From the NCBI GenBank assembly GCA_029262535.1, contig JAJCZF010000034.1:1-49508 (forward strand): a DNA stretch of 49,508 bases, in the 5' to 3' direction. A program made the position numbers and the translations under genes. The notes under the pieces were generated by a model. That model was given only the letters and a program-made list of their open reading frames with translations, did no database searches and was not told the DNA's origin. Positions 32,196-39,982 of the stretch are shown piece after piece (the first letter of the stretch is position 1; every line of letters begins with the position of its first letter). Origin of the DNA: Deltaproteobacteria bacterium (lineage in GTDB: Bacteria > Desulfobacterota > GWC2-55-46 > JAJCZF01).

Positions 32196-32372
32196 AGATG
32201 GGTCCTTTCTTATGCGGCTTTGCTGCGCGTACGTGAAGAGCTACGACGCAATTAAGCAAGCTTCCGAAGGCCGGAAACTTGGACCGCAGAAACAAAAGCA
32301 GTCGACTCTGCCCACTGTGTCAGGTTGACTTATCGCTATAAAAGATGATATCTTATCTTTTATAATTTTTTC
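32196..32372 (+). ncRNA. Candidate small RNA upstream of tolQ
   Basis: A closing stem GGTCC (32201-32205) / GGACC (32281-32285) encloses two hairpins. They are TGCGCGTA (32224-32231) with TACG-CGCA (32242-32250, one bulge) and AAG-TTCCG with CGGAA-CTT (about 32258-32280). The transcript would end at TATAAAAGAT/ATCTTTTATA (32337-32364) followed by ATTTTTTCT, a rho-independent terminator shape. Promoter box, fold and terminator are in the right order. No known family was recognised; it could equally be a regulated tolQ leader. Confidence 0.35.
32337..32371 (+). terminator. Terminator-like hairpin before tolQ
   Basis: Ten-base perfect arms (32337-32346 and 32355-32364) around an 8-base loop, followed by a six-T run. 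The stem is AT-rich and therefore weak. Confidence 0.5.
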
Positions 32373-32418
32373 TACTTATGAGTAGAAAAATCAACTAGAA
32401 TGCGTCCTTTGACGCATT
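32367..32418 (+). promoter_or_regulatory. Two further tandem hairpins in the tolQ leader
   Basis: TTTTTCTACT/AGTAGAAAAA (32367-32376, 32381-32390) and AATGCGTC/GACGCATT (32399-32406, 32411-32418) are both perfect with 4-base loops. The first re-uses the T-run of the upstream terminator, so the two structures exclude each other at that point. The last ends 16 bases before the GGAG ribosome-binding site of tolQ. Confidence 0.5.
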
Positions 32419-32445
32419 ATAAATTAAGGTTTCGGAGTGAACTAA

Positions 32446-33177
32446 ATGGAGATGAATCTCAATGTCTGGTCGCTGGTCTTTAATGCGGGGCCAATGGTTA
32501 AGTTCGTACTTTTAATACTGGTGATCGGCTCTATCGCGTCGTGGGCCATTATATTTTATAAGGCCCGGGCGCTTACGCGCATCGCCAAGGAATCGTCACA
32601 GTTTCAAGACCTCTTCTGGGAGACGCCTAATCTCTCGAATATCAACTCGTCGTGCGCCGAGTTTCCAAATACTCCGCTTGCGCGTCAATTCGAGGGTGTC
32701 TATGCCGAGATCGTAAATATAAGAAAGAATGCCGAGGCCGCCGCAAGAGAAGGTCAGGCCCTGCACACCAATGATATCTCTCGCGTAAAACGCATACTCG
32801 ACAAGACCTGCACCATAGAAAAAGCCAAGATGGAATACACCATAGGTTTTTTGGCGACGGCTGGTAACGCCGCGCCTTTTATAGGACTATTCGGTACGGT
32901 CTGGGGCATAATGAACTCCTTCCGCTCCATCGGCGAGATGGGAGCGGCGAACCTCGCCGTCGTTGCCCCCGGCATAAGTGAAGCGCTCATAGCCACGGCC
33001 CTTGGCCTATTCGTCGCGATACCGGCCTCCATGGGTTTTAACCAGCTAATCACAAAGGTAGACAGGATCGGTGGAGAGATGGACAACTTCTCCTCCGACC
33101 TCATCAATATAGTGGACAAGATGATAAATAAGAGACCCGCCAAAAAGATCGGCGACAAGACCGGGGAGAACCAGTAA
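32446..33177 (+). CDS. tolQ: Tol-Pal system proton channel subunit TolQ
   Basis: This 243-residue inner-membrane protein of the MotA/TolQ/ExbB family forms the proton channel with TolR. It has three membrane helices (about 15-40, 135-160 and 170-195) and the family blocks GFLATAGNAAPFIGLFGTVW and APGISEALIATALGLFVAIP. The thr/ser-lined pore positions follow the TolQ pattern. It is the first gene of the tol cluster, with GGAG eight bases before the ATG. The 3' neighbour tolR starts one base after the stop codon. The upstream leader has three hairpins. The cluster lacks ybgC, which precedes tolQ in many proteobacteria. Confidence 0.95.
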   Translation: MEMNLNVWSLVFNAGPMVKFVLLILVIGSIASWAIIFYKARALTRIAKESSQFQDLFWETPNLSNINSSCAEFPNTPLARQFEGVYAEIVNIRKNAEAAAREGQALHTNDISRVKRILDKTCTIEKAKMEYTIGFLATAGNAAPFIGLFGTVWGIMNSFRSIGEMGAANLAVVAPGISEALIATALGLFVAIPASMGFNQLITKVDRIGGEMDNFSSDLINIVDKMINKRPAKKIGDKTGENQ

Positions 33178-33178
33178 T

Positions 33179-33601
33179 ATGGCAGGCTCAGGCGATAACC
33201 TCTCGGGAAGGCGCGTTATAAGCCAGATAAACGTCACCCCTCTTGTAGACGTCATGCTGGTCCTGCTTATCATCTTCATGGTCACGGCCCCTATGATGAA
33301 AGAGGGCATTAATGTCAACCTCCCACGCGTAAACGCCTCCGGCCTGGCCCTCTCCGAAGAGCCCCTGGTCGTCACCGTGGATACTAACGGCAAACTCTTT
33401 ATAATGGACGCCCCCGTCGAATTCGACGAGATGCGCGGCAAACTCAAGGCCATAGTGCTGCACAGGAAAGACAAGTCCGTGCTCTTAAAGGCCGACGAGA
33501 TGGTCCCCTACGGGGCCGTAGCCGGAGCAATGGGCGAGATAAGAAAGGCCGGCATCGCCAAGATCGGAATGCTGACCGAGCCCGTTGGAAAGAAGAAGTA
33601 A
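33179..33601 (+). CDS. tolR: Tol-Pal system protein TolR (ExbD family)
   Basis: This 140-residue single-pass inner-membrane protein is the partner of TolQ. The membrane segment VTPLVDVMLVLLIIFMVTAP (about 19-38) contains the essential Asp24, which carries protons in TolR and ExbD. A periplasmic domain follows, ending in YGAVAGAMGEIRKAGIAKIG, the conserved TolR/ExbD dimer region. It starts one base after tolQ, and tolA begins three bases after its stop, so the three are translationally coupled. Confidence 0.95.
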   Translation: MAGSGDNLSGRRVISQINVTPLVDVMLVLLIIFMVTAPMMKEGINVNLPRVNASGLALSEEPLVVTVDTNGKLFIMDAPVEFDEMRGKLKAIVLHRKDKSVLLKADEMVPYGAVAGAMGEIRKAGIAKIGMLTEPVGKKK

Positions 33602-33604
33602 ACG

Positions 33605-34852
33605 TTGCAGACTCTTTTAAACCTCAACCAGCCCGGTTTCCCGAGGTTTGTAAGCGCATCGATTATCTTTCACATCTTAGTCGGTGTCTTTGGCTTCTAC
33701 CTCATAGCCGGACAGTCTAAGAAGGTATTCTTCTCGCCGGTATTTACCGAGGTGGAGATTATTACCTCTACAAAACCCAAAGCCCAGAAGCTGAAGGCCC
33801 CGAAGGCTGAAACCAAAAAACCCAGGCCTGCCAAAAAGGCTCCGGCAAAGACCAAGTCAAAGGTAAAAAAATCACCACCCAAGCAGAAGGCCGTTAAGAA
33901 AACGCCGCCAAAACCGCCAAAACCGCCACAACCGGTAGAAGCGGTAAAACCCGCGCCGCCGCCACCGCCGCCTAAGGTAGAGACGCCGTCGGCAGATGAG
34001 TGGACAGTGCAAGTCAGTCCGCCGCAGGCCGCAATGCTCAGAAAGCCGCTCGACCCTACGGCCATTGCGCTTAGAAAGAGCGAGCCGCGCCCCGAGACAC
34101 CCAGGGCAAAGCCGCTCAAGCCCGAGCGTACCGTGCCGAAGGTCGTAACGCCGCCGCTCAAGGCCCCGAGCCGTAAGACGCCGGTTCAACCATACAAGGC
34201 CGCCCCTGAAAAGCCGGAGCCGCTTAAGACCAGGCCGGTAAAGCCGGTCCTGGAGAGCCCCAAAGAGCCGGTGGTAAAAAAGATTGTCAAACCGGTCAAG
34301 GCGGTGCCGGTAATCTCCGAAGAGGAGAAGGTCTCTATCTCCGAGGCCCTTTCAAGGATAGAGAGCATAGTTGAAGAAAAAGACGAGAGCCAGCTCATAA
34401 ATGATAGAATAGAAGCGATGGCCCGCGCTAAAGAGATCGAGGAAGAAAAGACAGCGAAGCAGGTAGGGCGCCTGCGCGATGCGCTGACGGCGGAGGCCGC
34501 AGAGGCAGAGGTATTCTCACTCGTCTCGGAGGGTGTATCCAAAGAACTCTTCGACCTGGAATACAAGGCATATTACGGCAAGATCCGTCAAAAGACCCAG
34601 TCGCTCTGGGTATATACCGGTAAGGACACGGGCAAGGGAATCGCCGTAGTCGTCGCCATCAAGATAAATAAGGACGGCAATCTTTTGGACTATTGGATAG
34701 AACAGCGTTCGGGCAATAATATGTTCGACGATTCGGCGTTGCGGGCAATACAGAAGGCGGCCCCCTACCCTGCTCTACCGCAGGAGCTCGACAAAGAGAC
34801 GCTGGAGATCGGCATAAGGTTCTGCCAGGGCGGATGCCCTAAGAAAAAATAA
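33605..34852 (+). CDS. tolA: TolA/TonB-type energy-transducing protein with basic proline-rich linker
   Basis: The 415-residue protein has one N-terminal membrane helix (about 14-36, SASIIFHILVGVFGFYLIAG), with the SxxxH pattern that contacts TolQ. A very long Lys/Pro-rich linker (about 55-230) follows, then a helical stretch (about 245-310). The C-terminal TolA/TonB fold (about 320-415) reads YYGKIRQKTQSLWVYTG, ...VVVAIKINKDGNLLDYWIE, and ALRAIQKAAPYPALP. It transmits force from TolQR to TolB-Pal across the periplasm. The start is TTG at 33605, chosen because it directly follows tolR and fits the membrane helix. The linker is basic, unlike the acidic tail of the downstream CpoB. Confidence 0.9.
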   Translation: MQTLLNLNQPGFPRFVSASIIFHILVGVFGFYLIAGQSKKVFFSPVFTEVEIITSTKPKAQKLKAPKAETKKPRPAKKAPAKTKSKVKKSPPKQKAVKKTPPKPPKPPQPVEAVKPAPPPPPPKVETPSADEWTVQVSPPQAAMLRKPLDPTAIALRKSEPRPETPRAKPLKPERTVPKVVTPPLKAPSRKTPVQPYKAAPEKPEPLKTRPVKPVLESPKEPVVKKIVKPVKAVPVISEEEKVSISEALSRIESIVEEKDESQLINDRIEAMARAKEIEEEKTAKQVGRLRDALTAEAAEAEVFSLVSEGVSKELFDLEYKAYYGKIRQKTQSLWVYTGKDTGKGIAVVVAIKINKDGNLLDYWIEQRSGNNMFDDSALRAIQKAAPYPALPQELDKETLEIGIRFCQGGCPKKK

Positions 34853-34899
34853 GCGCGGATGCCCGAAAAAGAAATAAGAGCTATTAAAGATAAGGAATT

Positions 34900-36240
34900 A
34901 TGAAAAAACATATCAATATACGAAGACTATTACAGGCGGCGGCATTCTCGCTATTTCTGGCCTTGCTCTTGCCGCTTGGCGCCGAGGCCAAGGTCTATAT
35001 CGACATCGACGCCCCGGCCGGGGACAGGCTGCCCATAGCGGTGCAGGAGCTAAGCCTGCAACCCAGACAAGCCAAAGACAAGTCGATGACCGACTACAGC
35101 GGCAAGGCCATCATGGACGCCCTGATGGGAGACCTGGCCTTTACGGGTTACTTTGATATTATCGACAAGGAGGCCCATTTAAAGACGCGCTTCTCCCTGC
35201 AAAAGACAAAGTTCCCTCGCTGGCGCGCAATCGGCGCAGACCTCCTGGTAAAGGGGCTTATAAAGGTATCGGGCGACGAACTTACGGTCGAGCTAAGGCT
35301 CTACGACACGGTAAGGGAGAGACAGGTAACCGGCACGCGTTATATAGGCCGCGTCCTCAACCCCCGCCTCATAGCGCACAAGTTCGCCGACGAGATCATG
35401 GAAGAGCTAACCGGACAGCGCGGTATATTCTCAACCCGCATACTCTTTACCGCCGACAAGGAAGGGCTTGGAAACAAAGAGGTCTTCATATCGGACTACG
35501 ACGGCAAGAATATTCGCCAACTCACCTACAACGGCGCGATCAACCTCTCGCCGAGATGGTCGCCCGACGGAAAGAAGATTATCTACACATCCTATAAAGA
35601 CGGCTGGCCATGCATCTACATGAGAGACCTTATCAGTGGGCGAGAGGAGCGTATCTCGGCCAAGCCGGGCCTCAATATCGGCGGACGCTGGTCGCCCGAC
35701 GGCAAAAAGATCGCGCTCACGCTTAGCATAAACAAGAACCCTGAACTATATATCCTCGACCTCGGTTCGAGGACCTATAAGAGATTAACCAATAACCACG
35801 GCATAGACGTCTCCCCCACATGGTCGCCGGACGGAGAGAAGCTCGCCTATGTATCGGACATAGCAGGCAATCCGCACATATACGCAATAAACTCTCACGG
35901 CGGAGTGCCCACTCGTTATACCTACAAGGGCAAGTACAATACCACGCCAAGCTGGTCGCCAAGCGGGGATATGATTGCCTTCTCAAGGATTAAGAACGGG
36001 AAGTTTCAAATATACGTTATGCGCTCGGACGGCACAGGGGAACGCCAGCTAACCTACAACGGCAGTAACGAGGACCCGTCCTGGTCGCCCGATTCGAAAC
36101 ATATAATCTTCAGCTCCACCAGGCAGAGCGACTCAAAGAACTCGTCGCTCTATGTCGTAAGGCCCGATGGCAGCGGCCTCAGAAAGCTCGATATCGGTTT
36201 CACACACGAGGCGTCGCCCATGTGGTCGCCTTATCTCTAA
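34900..36240 (+). CDS. tolB: Tol-Pal system beta-propeller protein TolB
   Basis: This 446-residue periplasmic protein has a signal peptide (about 1-30, LLLPLGAEA), an N-terminal alpha/beta domain (about 31-165) and a six-bladed propeller. The propeller is marked by repeated WSPDGKKI-type motifs (LSPRWSPDGKKIIYTS, GGRWSPDGKKIALT, VSPTWSPDGEKLAYVS, TTPSWSPSGDMIAFS, EDPSWSPDSKHIIFSS, ASPMWSP). It binds Pal and TolA. The ATG is preceded by AAGGA. Length is normal for the family. Confidence 0.96.
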   Translation: MKKHINIRRLLQAAAFSLFLALLLPLGAEAKVYIDIDAPAGDRLPIAVQELSLQPRQAKDKSMTDYSGKAIMDALMGDLAFTGYFDIIDKEAHLKTRFSLQKTKFPRWRAIGADLLVKGLIKVSGDELTVELRLYDTVRERQVTGTRYIGRVLNPRLIAHKFADEIMEELTGQRGIFSTRILFTADKEGLGNKEVFISDYDGKNIRQLTYNGAINLSPRWSPDGKKIIYTSYKDGWPCIYMRDLISGREERISAKPGLNIGGRWSPDGKKIALTLSINKNPELYILDLGSRTYKRLTNNHGIDVSPTWSPDGEKLAYVSDIAGNPHIYAINSHGGVPTRYTYKGKYNTTPSWSPSGDMIAFSRIKNGKFQIYVMRSDGTGERQLTYNGSNEDPSWSPDSKHIIFSSTRQSDSKNSSLYVVRPDGSGLRKLDIGFTHEASPMWSPYL

Positions 36241-36300
36241 ACCACGGGCAAGATCTTTAGACCCGAATAAGCCGGTTATGAAAAAAAGCTGGGATATTTA

Positions 36301-37020
36301 ATGAATGCTCTTAATAACAGGCGGCTAAGAGGCGGACTCTTGACAGTCTCGCTGGTTGCGGTTATCATCGCCTGCGGAGGGTGCGCCGCCAAGGTCAAGG
36401 ATTTCAAACCACCGGACGAGCCCTTTCAGGACCCGCCGCCCAAGGAGATGATTGAAGCTGAAGAGAATGGCGCGATAGAAACAAGACTGATTAAGCCCGG
36501 AAGACGCGGGCTCAAGGGTATCAAAAGCTTTCTCCTGGGCGACGAGAGCGGTGAAGACAGGCTCTCGGCATCATTCAGGGAGGTAGAGAGAGAAGAAAAG
36601 CTACTCGACGAAGTAGAGCGCGAATACCCTGAACTTGCGGGCGTGGATTACGAACTGCTAAAACTCGCACGCGAGACCGGAAGGCTCTACACATTATACT
36701 TTGCCTCCAGAAGTGTTACCATAAAAGACGGACACCGCGAGGTAATCACCAAGAACGGCGCGTGGCTCAAGGCCTTTCCAGATACAGGGATAAAGATTCT
36801 TGGCCACACCGACGACGAGGGCACGCTCGAATATAATCTAGCCGTCTCACAGGCAAGGGCCGACGCTGTCGAGAGCTTTCTCATCGACCTCGGCATCACA
36901 AAAGAAAGAATAACGGCAATCGCTTTTGGAGAAGAGCGCCCTGTGGACAAACGAAATATCGAGAGGGCTCGCGCTAAAAACAGGCGGGTCGAATTTTTAA
37001 TAGTATTTCCAACAAAATAG
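36301..37020 (+). CDS. pal: Peptidoglycan-associated lipoprotein (Pal, OmpA-like)
   Basis: The 239-residue lipoprotein has a signal peptide with two possible lipidation sites, VIIAC (Cys25) or the later GGC. An extra region of about 90 residues precedes the OmpA-like peptidoglycan-binding domain (about 135-239), so the protein is longer than typical Pal (about 170). The domain shows ILGHTDDEGTLEYNLAVSQA and RAKNRRVEFLI, carrying the conserved Asp and Arg that bind diaminopimelate. It tethers the outer membrane to murein and binds TolB. Position between tolB and cpoB supports the name over generic OmpA protein. Confidence 0.9.
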   Translation: MNALNNRRLRGGLLTVSLVAVIIACGGCAAKVKDFKPPDEPFQDPPPKEMIEAEENGAIETRLIKPGRRGLKGIKSFLLGDESGEDRLSASFREVEREEKLLDEVEREYPELAGVDYELLKLARETGRLYTLYFASRSVTIKDGHREVITKNGAWLKAFPDTGIKILGHTDDEGTLEYNLAVSQARADAVESFLIDLGITKERITAIAFGEERPVDKRNIERARAKNRRVEFLIVFPTK

Positions 37021-37030
37021 GGGAACGGTA

Positions 37031-38713
37031 ATGAAAGCTTTTAATCTCTTAAAATCGCCCTTTAAAAGGGCCTTAAAAGTACTGCCGCTGGTCGCTCTGC
37101 CGCTATACCTTGCCGGTTGCGTGCCAACGGAACAACAGGAAGCGCTGGACAAGGATGTAAACTACCTGCTTGCCGTAAACAAGAGCCTCGCTCAGAGGGT
37201 CGCTACCATCGAAAAACAGGCAAAGGGCGTGGACCGTGACATACAGAACAGCCGACGCGGCCTGGCATCGATTGAGACCGAATTAAAGAGCTCTCTGGCC
37301 GAATCGAATGCCGAACTCGACCGTTTCAGAGAGGAATTCGGCTTCATACGCGGCACGGTCGAGGAGACCGACTTCGTAAGGGACCGGGTAAATGACGAGA
37401 TAGAAGAACTGCGCGAGGCTCAGGCCTCCATTAACGTACAGATCGCCTCTCTGAAGAGCACCACGATCAAGGCCGAAAAAGCCACCGAGATCTCTACCGA
37501 CGAGATGAAGGTGCTGATCCTGAAACTCACGGAGACGGTAAAGGGGCTTGAAAGAGACTTTGCCACGCTCGACACCGCGATAACTGATCTCGAAGACAAG
37601 GTCGCCTCCATCGAGACGGCGGCTGCGACACAGGCGCAGGCCATAGCCGACGCTCCCAAGGCCGAAGATCCGGTCAAGCTCTTTGAAAAGGGATTTGACG
37701 AGGCCGCTGCCAAGGACTACGTTTCAGCCATAGATACCCTTAAGAGCTTTACAAAGAGCTACCCATACCACGAAAAGGCCGCGGACGCGCAGTTCTGGCT
37801 CGGCCAGTCCTACTACGCCAGGGCAGACTGGGAAAGGGCCATCATAGAATTCAACCGCCTTATAAAGAAATATCCGGGCTCTGACAAGAGGGCCGGAGCC
37901 ACGCTAAAGCAAGGGCTTGCCTTTGCGAAACTCGGCGCGGTGGCCGAAGCGGAGGTCATCCTCAATCGCGTACTCAAAAATTTCCCGGATAGCCCGGAGG
38001 CCGCAAGGGCCAAAGAAGAGTACCGTCTCCTACAGGCCGGTAAAGCCGTCAAAACACCCGAACCGGAAGCTGGAACAGACGCGGCAATAGACTCTACAGG
38101 CGCTACCCCGGAAACAGGTACAGGTACAGATACGGTACCTGAGCCTGCGCCAGAACCTACAATAAGCACTGAACCAACAGAGGCCGCTCCGCTCGTCCCG
38201 GCGGCTGGAGAAGCGGAGACCCCGGCGCCAGAGACCCCGGCAGTTGAAGACCTGGTTATTGAAACAAGACCGGAGGCCGCAGCCCCCGCTCTGGAAGAAG
38301 AAGTTATAGAGAGAGTACCGGCGACAGTAGAACCGTTGGAGCCTGCCGGACTTGCGCCTGCGCCAACAGTGGAACCGGCAGAGACCGCGCCTGCCACTCC
38401 AGAGACCACCCTGGAGCCGACCGAACCGGAAGTAGCGTCGCCGGCGACGTCGCCGGCCACCGAAACCACAGCGGAAACCATAATAGAAGAAAGTGCGCCG
38501 GATGACGAGTCCGTAACCGCGCCACAGGCCATAGACTCGACTGTGCCGCTCGTAAAAGAGGAGATCGAGACTACACCCTTTCTGACGCCTGCCATCACAG
38601 CGCCGACAACGCCGACACCCGCCCCGGCCCACCCGATAGAGCCGCCAAGTACCGGCGAGACAGGCGAAACAGAAGAGACCGGAGATAACGGACCGGCGCT
38701 AGAGAATCTCTAA
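37031..38713 (+). CDS. cpoB: CpoB-like TPR lipoprotein with long acidic proline-rich tail
   Basis: This is a 560-residue protein closing the tol-pal cluster. The lipobox is LAGC (Cys30). A coiled-coil region (about 35-205) is followed by three TPR-like repeats (about 215-338: FEKGFDEAAAKDYVSAIDTL, AQFWLGQSYYARADWERAII, LKQGLAFAKLGAVAEAEVIL), as in CpoB/YbgF. Unusually it carries a further tail of about 220 residues (340-560) made mostly of Pro, Ala, Thr and Glu. CpoB normally ends after the TPR domain and is a soluble periplasmic protein, so lipidation and the tail are both atypical. E. coli CpoB binds TolA and PBP1B; the tail could extend contact to the basic TolA linker. That is inference. 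Confidence 0.85.
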   Translation: MKAFNLLKSPFKRALKVLPLVALPLYLAGCVPTEQQEALDKDVNYLLAVNKSLAQRVATIEKQAKGVDRDIQNSRRGLASIETELKSSLAESNAELDRFREEFGFIRGTVEETDFVRDRVNDEIEELREAQASINVQIASLKSTTIKAEKATEISTDEMKVLILKLTETVKGLERDFATLDTAITDLEDKVASIETAAATQAQAIADAPKAEDPVKLFEKGFDEAAAKDYVSAIDTLKSFTKSYPYHEKAADAQFWLGQSYYARADWERAIIEFNRLIKKYPGSDKRAGATLKQGLAFAKLGAVAEAEVILNRVLKNFPDSPEAARAKEEYRLLQAGKAVKTPEPEAGTDAAIDSTGATPETGTGTDTVPEPAPEPTISTEPTEAAPLVPAAGEAETPAPETPAVEDLVIETRPEAAAPALEEEVIERVPATVEPLEPAGLAPAPTVEPAETAPATPETTLEPTEPEVASPATSPATETTAETIIEESAPDDESVTAPQAIDSTVPLVKEEIETTPFLTPAITAPTTPTPAPAHPIEPPSTGETGETEETGDNGPALENL

Positions 38714-38817
38714 TATGAAAAATCTAATACTATAACCCTAACAATGGTCGCTCCGCTTCAAGACGGTTAAGTCGCGGGGCGGCCCTCTTATACCGTCTCC
38801 GCCAACGGAGCCACTAA

Positions 38818-39954
38818 ATGAAGACCCCCGTATCGATACTTAGATGCACCGACTACGACCCTACAGGACTCAAGGCCGCCGTAAAAGAAGCCGTGCGCCT
38901 TATCGGAGGTATGGAAAAGTTCGCCCGCCCGGGAGAGCGTTTATTATTAAAACCCAATATACTTGCAGGTAAGGCCTCGGACAGGGCCGTTACGACCCAC
39001 CCCGAGGTAGTTCGAGCAATGATAGAACTTGTACGCGAGGCCGGAGCCATCCCATTCGTGGGCGATAGCTCCGCCATAGGCGGGGCTAGAAAGAACGCGG
39101 AGACATGCGGCATACTCGGAGTCTGCGAAGAGACCGGCACGGACTTTGTAGAGTTCAATACCCTTGTCGAGGTTCAAAACCCGAATCATCTTATCTTTCG
39201 CCGCCTTGAGCTCTCAAAGGAAGTGCTCGCTTACGACGGCATTATAAATCTTGCCAAGCTCAAGACGCATGCGCAGATGTACCTCACCATGGCCGTAAAA
39301 AATCTCTTCGGCTCTGTGCCGGGCAAGCGTAAGGCACGCTGGCACTTTTCCGCCGGCGTCGATACGACAACTTTCGCGACTATGTTACTCGACCTCCATA
39401 ACTACCTAAACCCCCGACTCTCGATCATGGACGCCGTAGTCGCCATGGAGGGCAACGGCCCCGCCAGCGGTGAGACACGTAAAACAGGGCTCGTCCTTGC
39501 CGCCGACAATGCCATAGCAATGGACCGCGTCCTTGTAGAGCTTGTCGGCGCAAGGCTCAAGGATACACCGATAAGCAGAGCGGCCATGGAGCATAAACTA
39601 GCCGGAAGCGATATTGATGATATAGCAGTAGTCGGCGAAGCCCTTGAAACGGTCCGCATACGGGACTTTAAATTCCCCCCGCCTATGGATATAGATTTCG
39701 CAGCCAAGCTACCGGAATTTATCAGGAAAAGACTTAAAAATTCTATTACCACAAGGCCGGAGATCGACGCTCGACGTTGCTCTCTTTGCAACATATGCGT
39801 TCAGCTCTGCCCGGCGGAAGTCATGGAATTAAAGACCAGGGTAGTGATAGACTATCAGGGATGTATACGCTGTTACTGCTGTCAGGAGTCGTGCCCAAAG
39901 GGTGTCATATCCGTTAAAGACGGCTGGCTTAAAAAACTACTTCCCGGCCTGTAG
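38818..39954 (+). CDS. DUF362 domain protein with two 4Fe-4S clusters
   Basis: This 378-residue protein has an N-terminal DUF362 domain (about 1-310: LLLKPNILAGKASDRAVTTH, LAKLKTHAQMYLTMAVKNLF, AVVAMEGNGPASGETRKTG). A ferredoxin-like C-terminus (about 318-365) carries CSLCNICVQLCP and CIRCYCCQESCP, which can hold two 4Fe-4S clusters. DUF362 proteins are common in anaerobes and of unknown reaction; redox chemistry is likely. No signal peptide is seen, so it should be cytoplasmic. A strong hairpin overlaps its stop codon, and the AsmA gene begins 28 bp later. Confidence 0.88.
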   Translation: MKTPVSILRCTDYDPTGLKAAVKEAVRLIGGMEKFARPGERLLLKPNILAGKASDRAVTTHPEVVRAMIELVREAGAIPFVGDSSAIGGARKNAETCGILGVCEETGTDFVEFNTLVEVQNPNHLIFRRLELSKEVLAYDGIINLAKLKTHAQMYLTMAVKNLFGSVPGKRKARWHFSAGVDTTTFATMLLDLHNYLNPRLSIMDAVVAMEGNGPASGETRKTGLVLAADNAIAMDRVLVELVGARLKDTPISRAAMEHKLAGSDIDDIAVVGEALETVRIRDFKFPPPMDIDFAAKLPEFIRKRLKNSITTRPEIDARRCSLCNICVQLCPAEVMELKTRVVIDYQGCIRCYCCQESCPKGVISVKDGWLKKLLPGL

Positions 39955-39960
39955 GCCGGG
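39943..39960 (+). promoter_or_regulatory. Hairpin overlapping the stop codon of the DUF362 gene
   Basis: CCCGGCCTGTAGGCCGGG is a perfect 18-bp palindrome, with TAG (39952-39954) in its centre. No T-run follows, so it is not a typical terminator. It may affect mRNA stability or coupling to asmA. Confidence 0.5.
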
Positions 39961-39982
39961 TCGCAAGTAGATAAAGAGGCAA

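Larger units (their letters stand above)
31394..32445. other. About 1-kb region without a protein gene between nrdJ and tolQ
   Basis: It separates the divergent nrdJ and tolQ genes. From left to right it holds the nrdJ promoter (31490-31518), a cluster of GCGAAAT repeats (31610-31710), a candidate structured transcript on the minus strand with its own promoter (about 31730-31971), an AT-rich spacer, an inverted repeat (32135-32154), a candidate plus-strand small RNA (about 32196-32372) and three tandem hairpins before tolQ. Confidence 0.7.

Noticed and set aside
37813..38632. Two antisense open frames opposite the CpoB tail
   Set aside because: Gly/Ser- and Arg/Cys-rich translations are artefacts of the Pro/Glu/Thr-rich repeat on the other strand.
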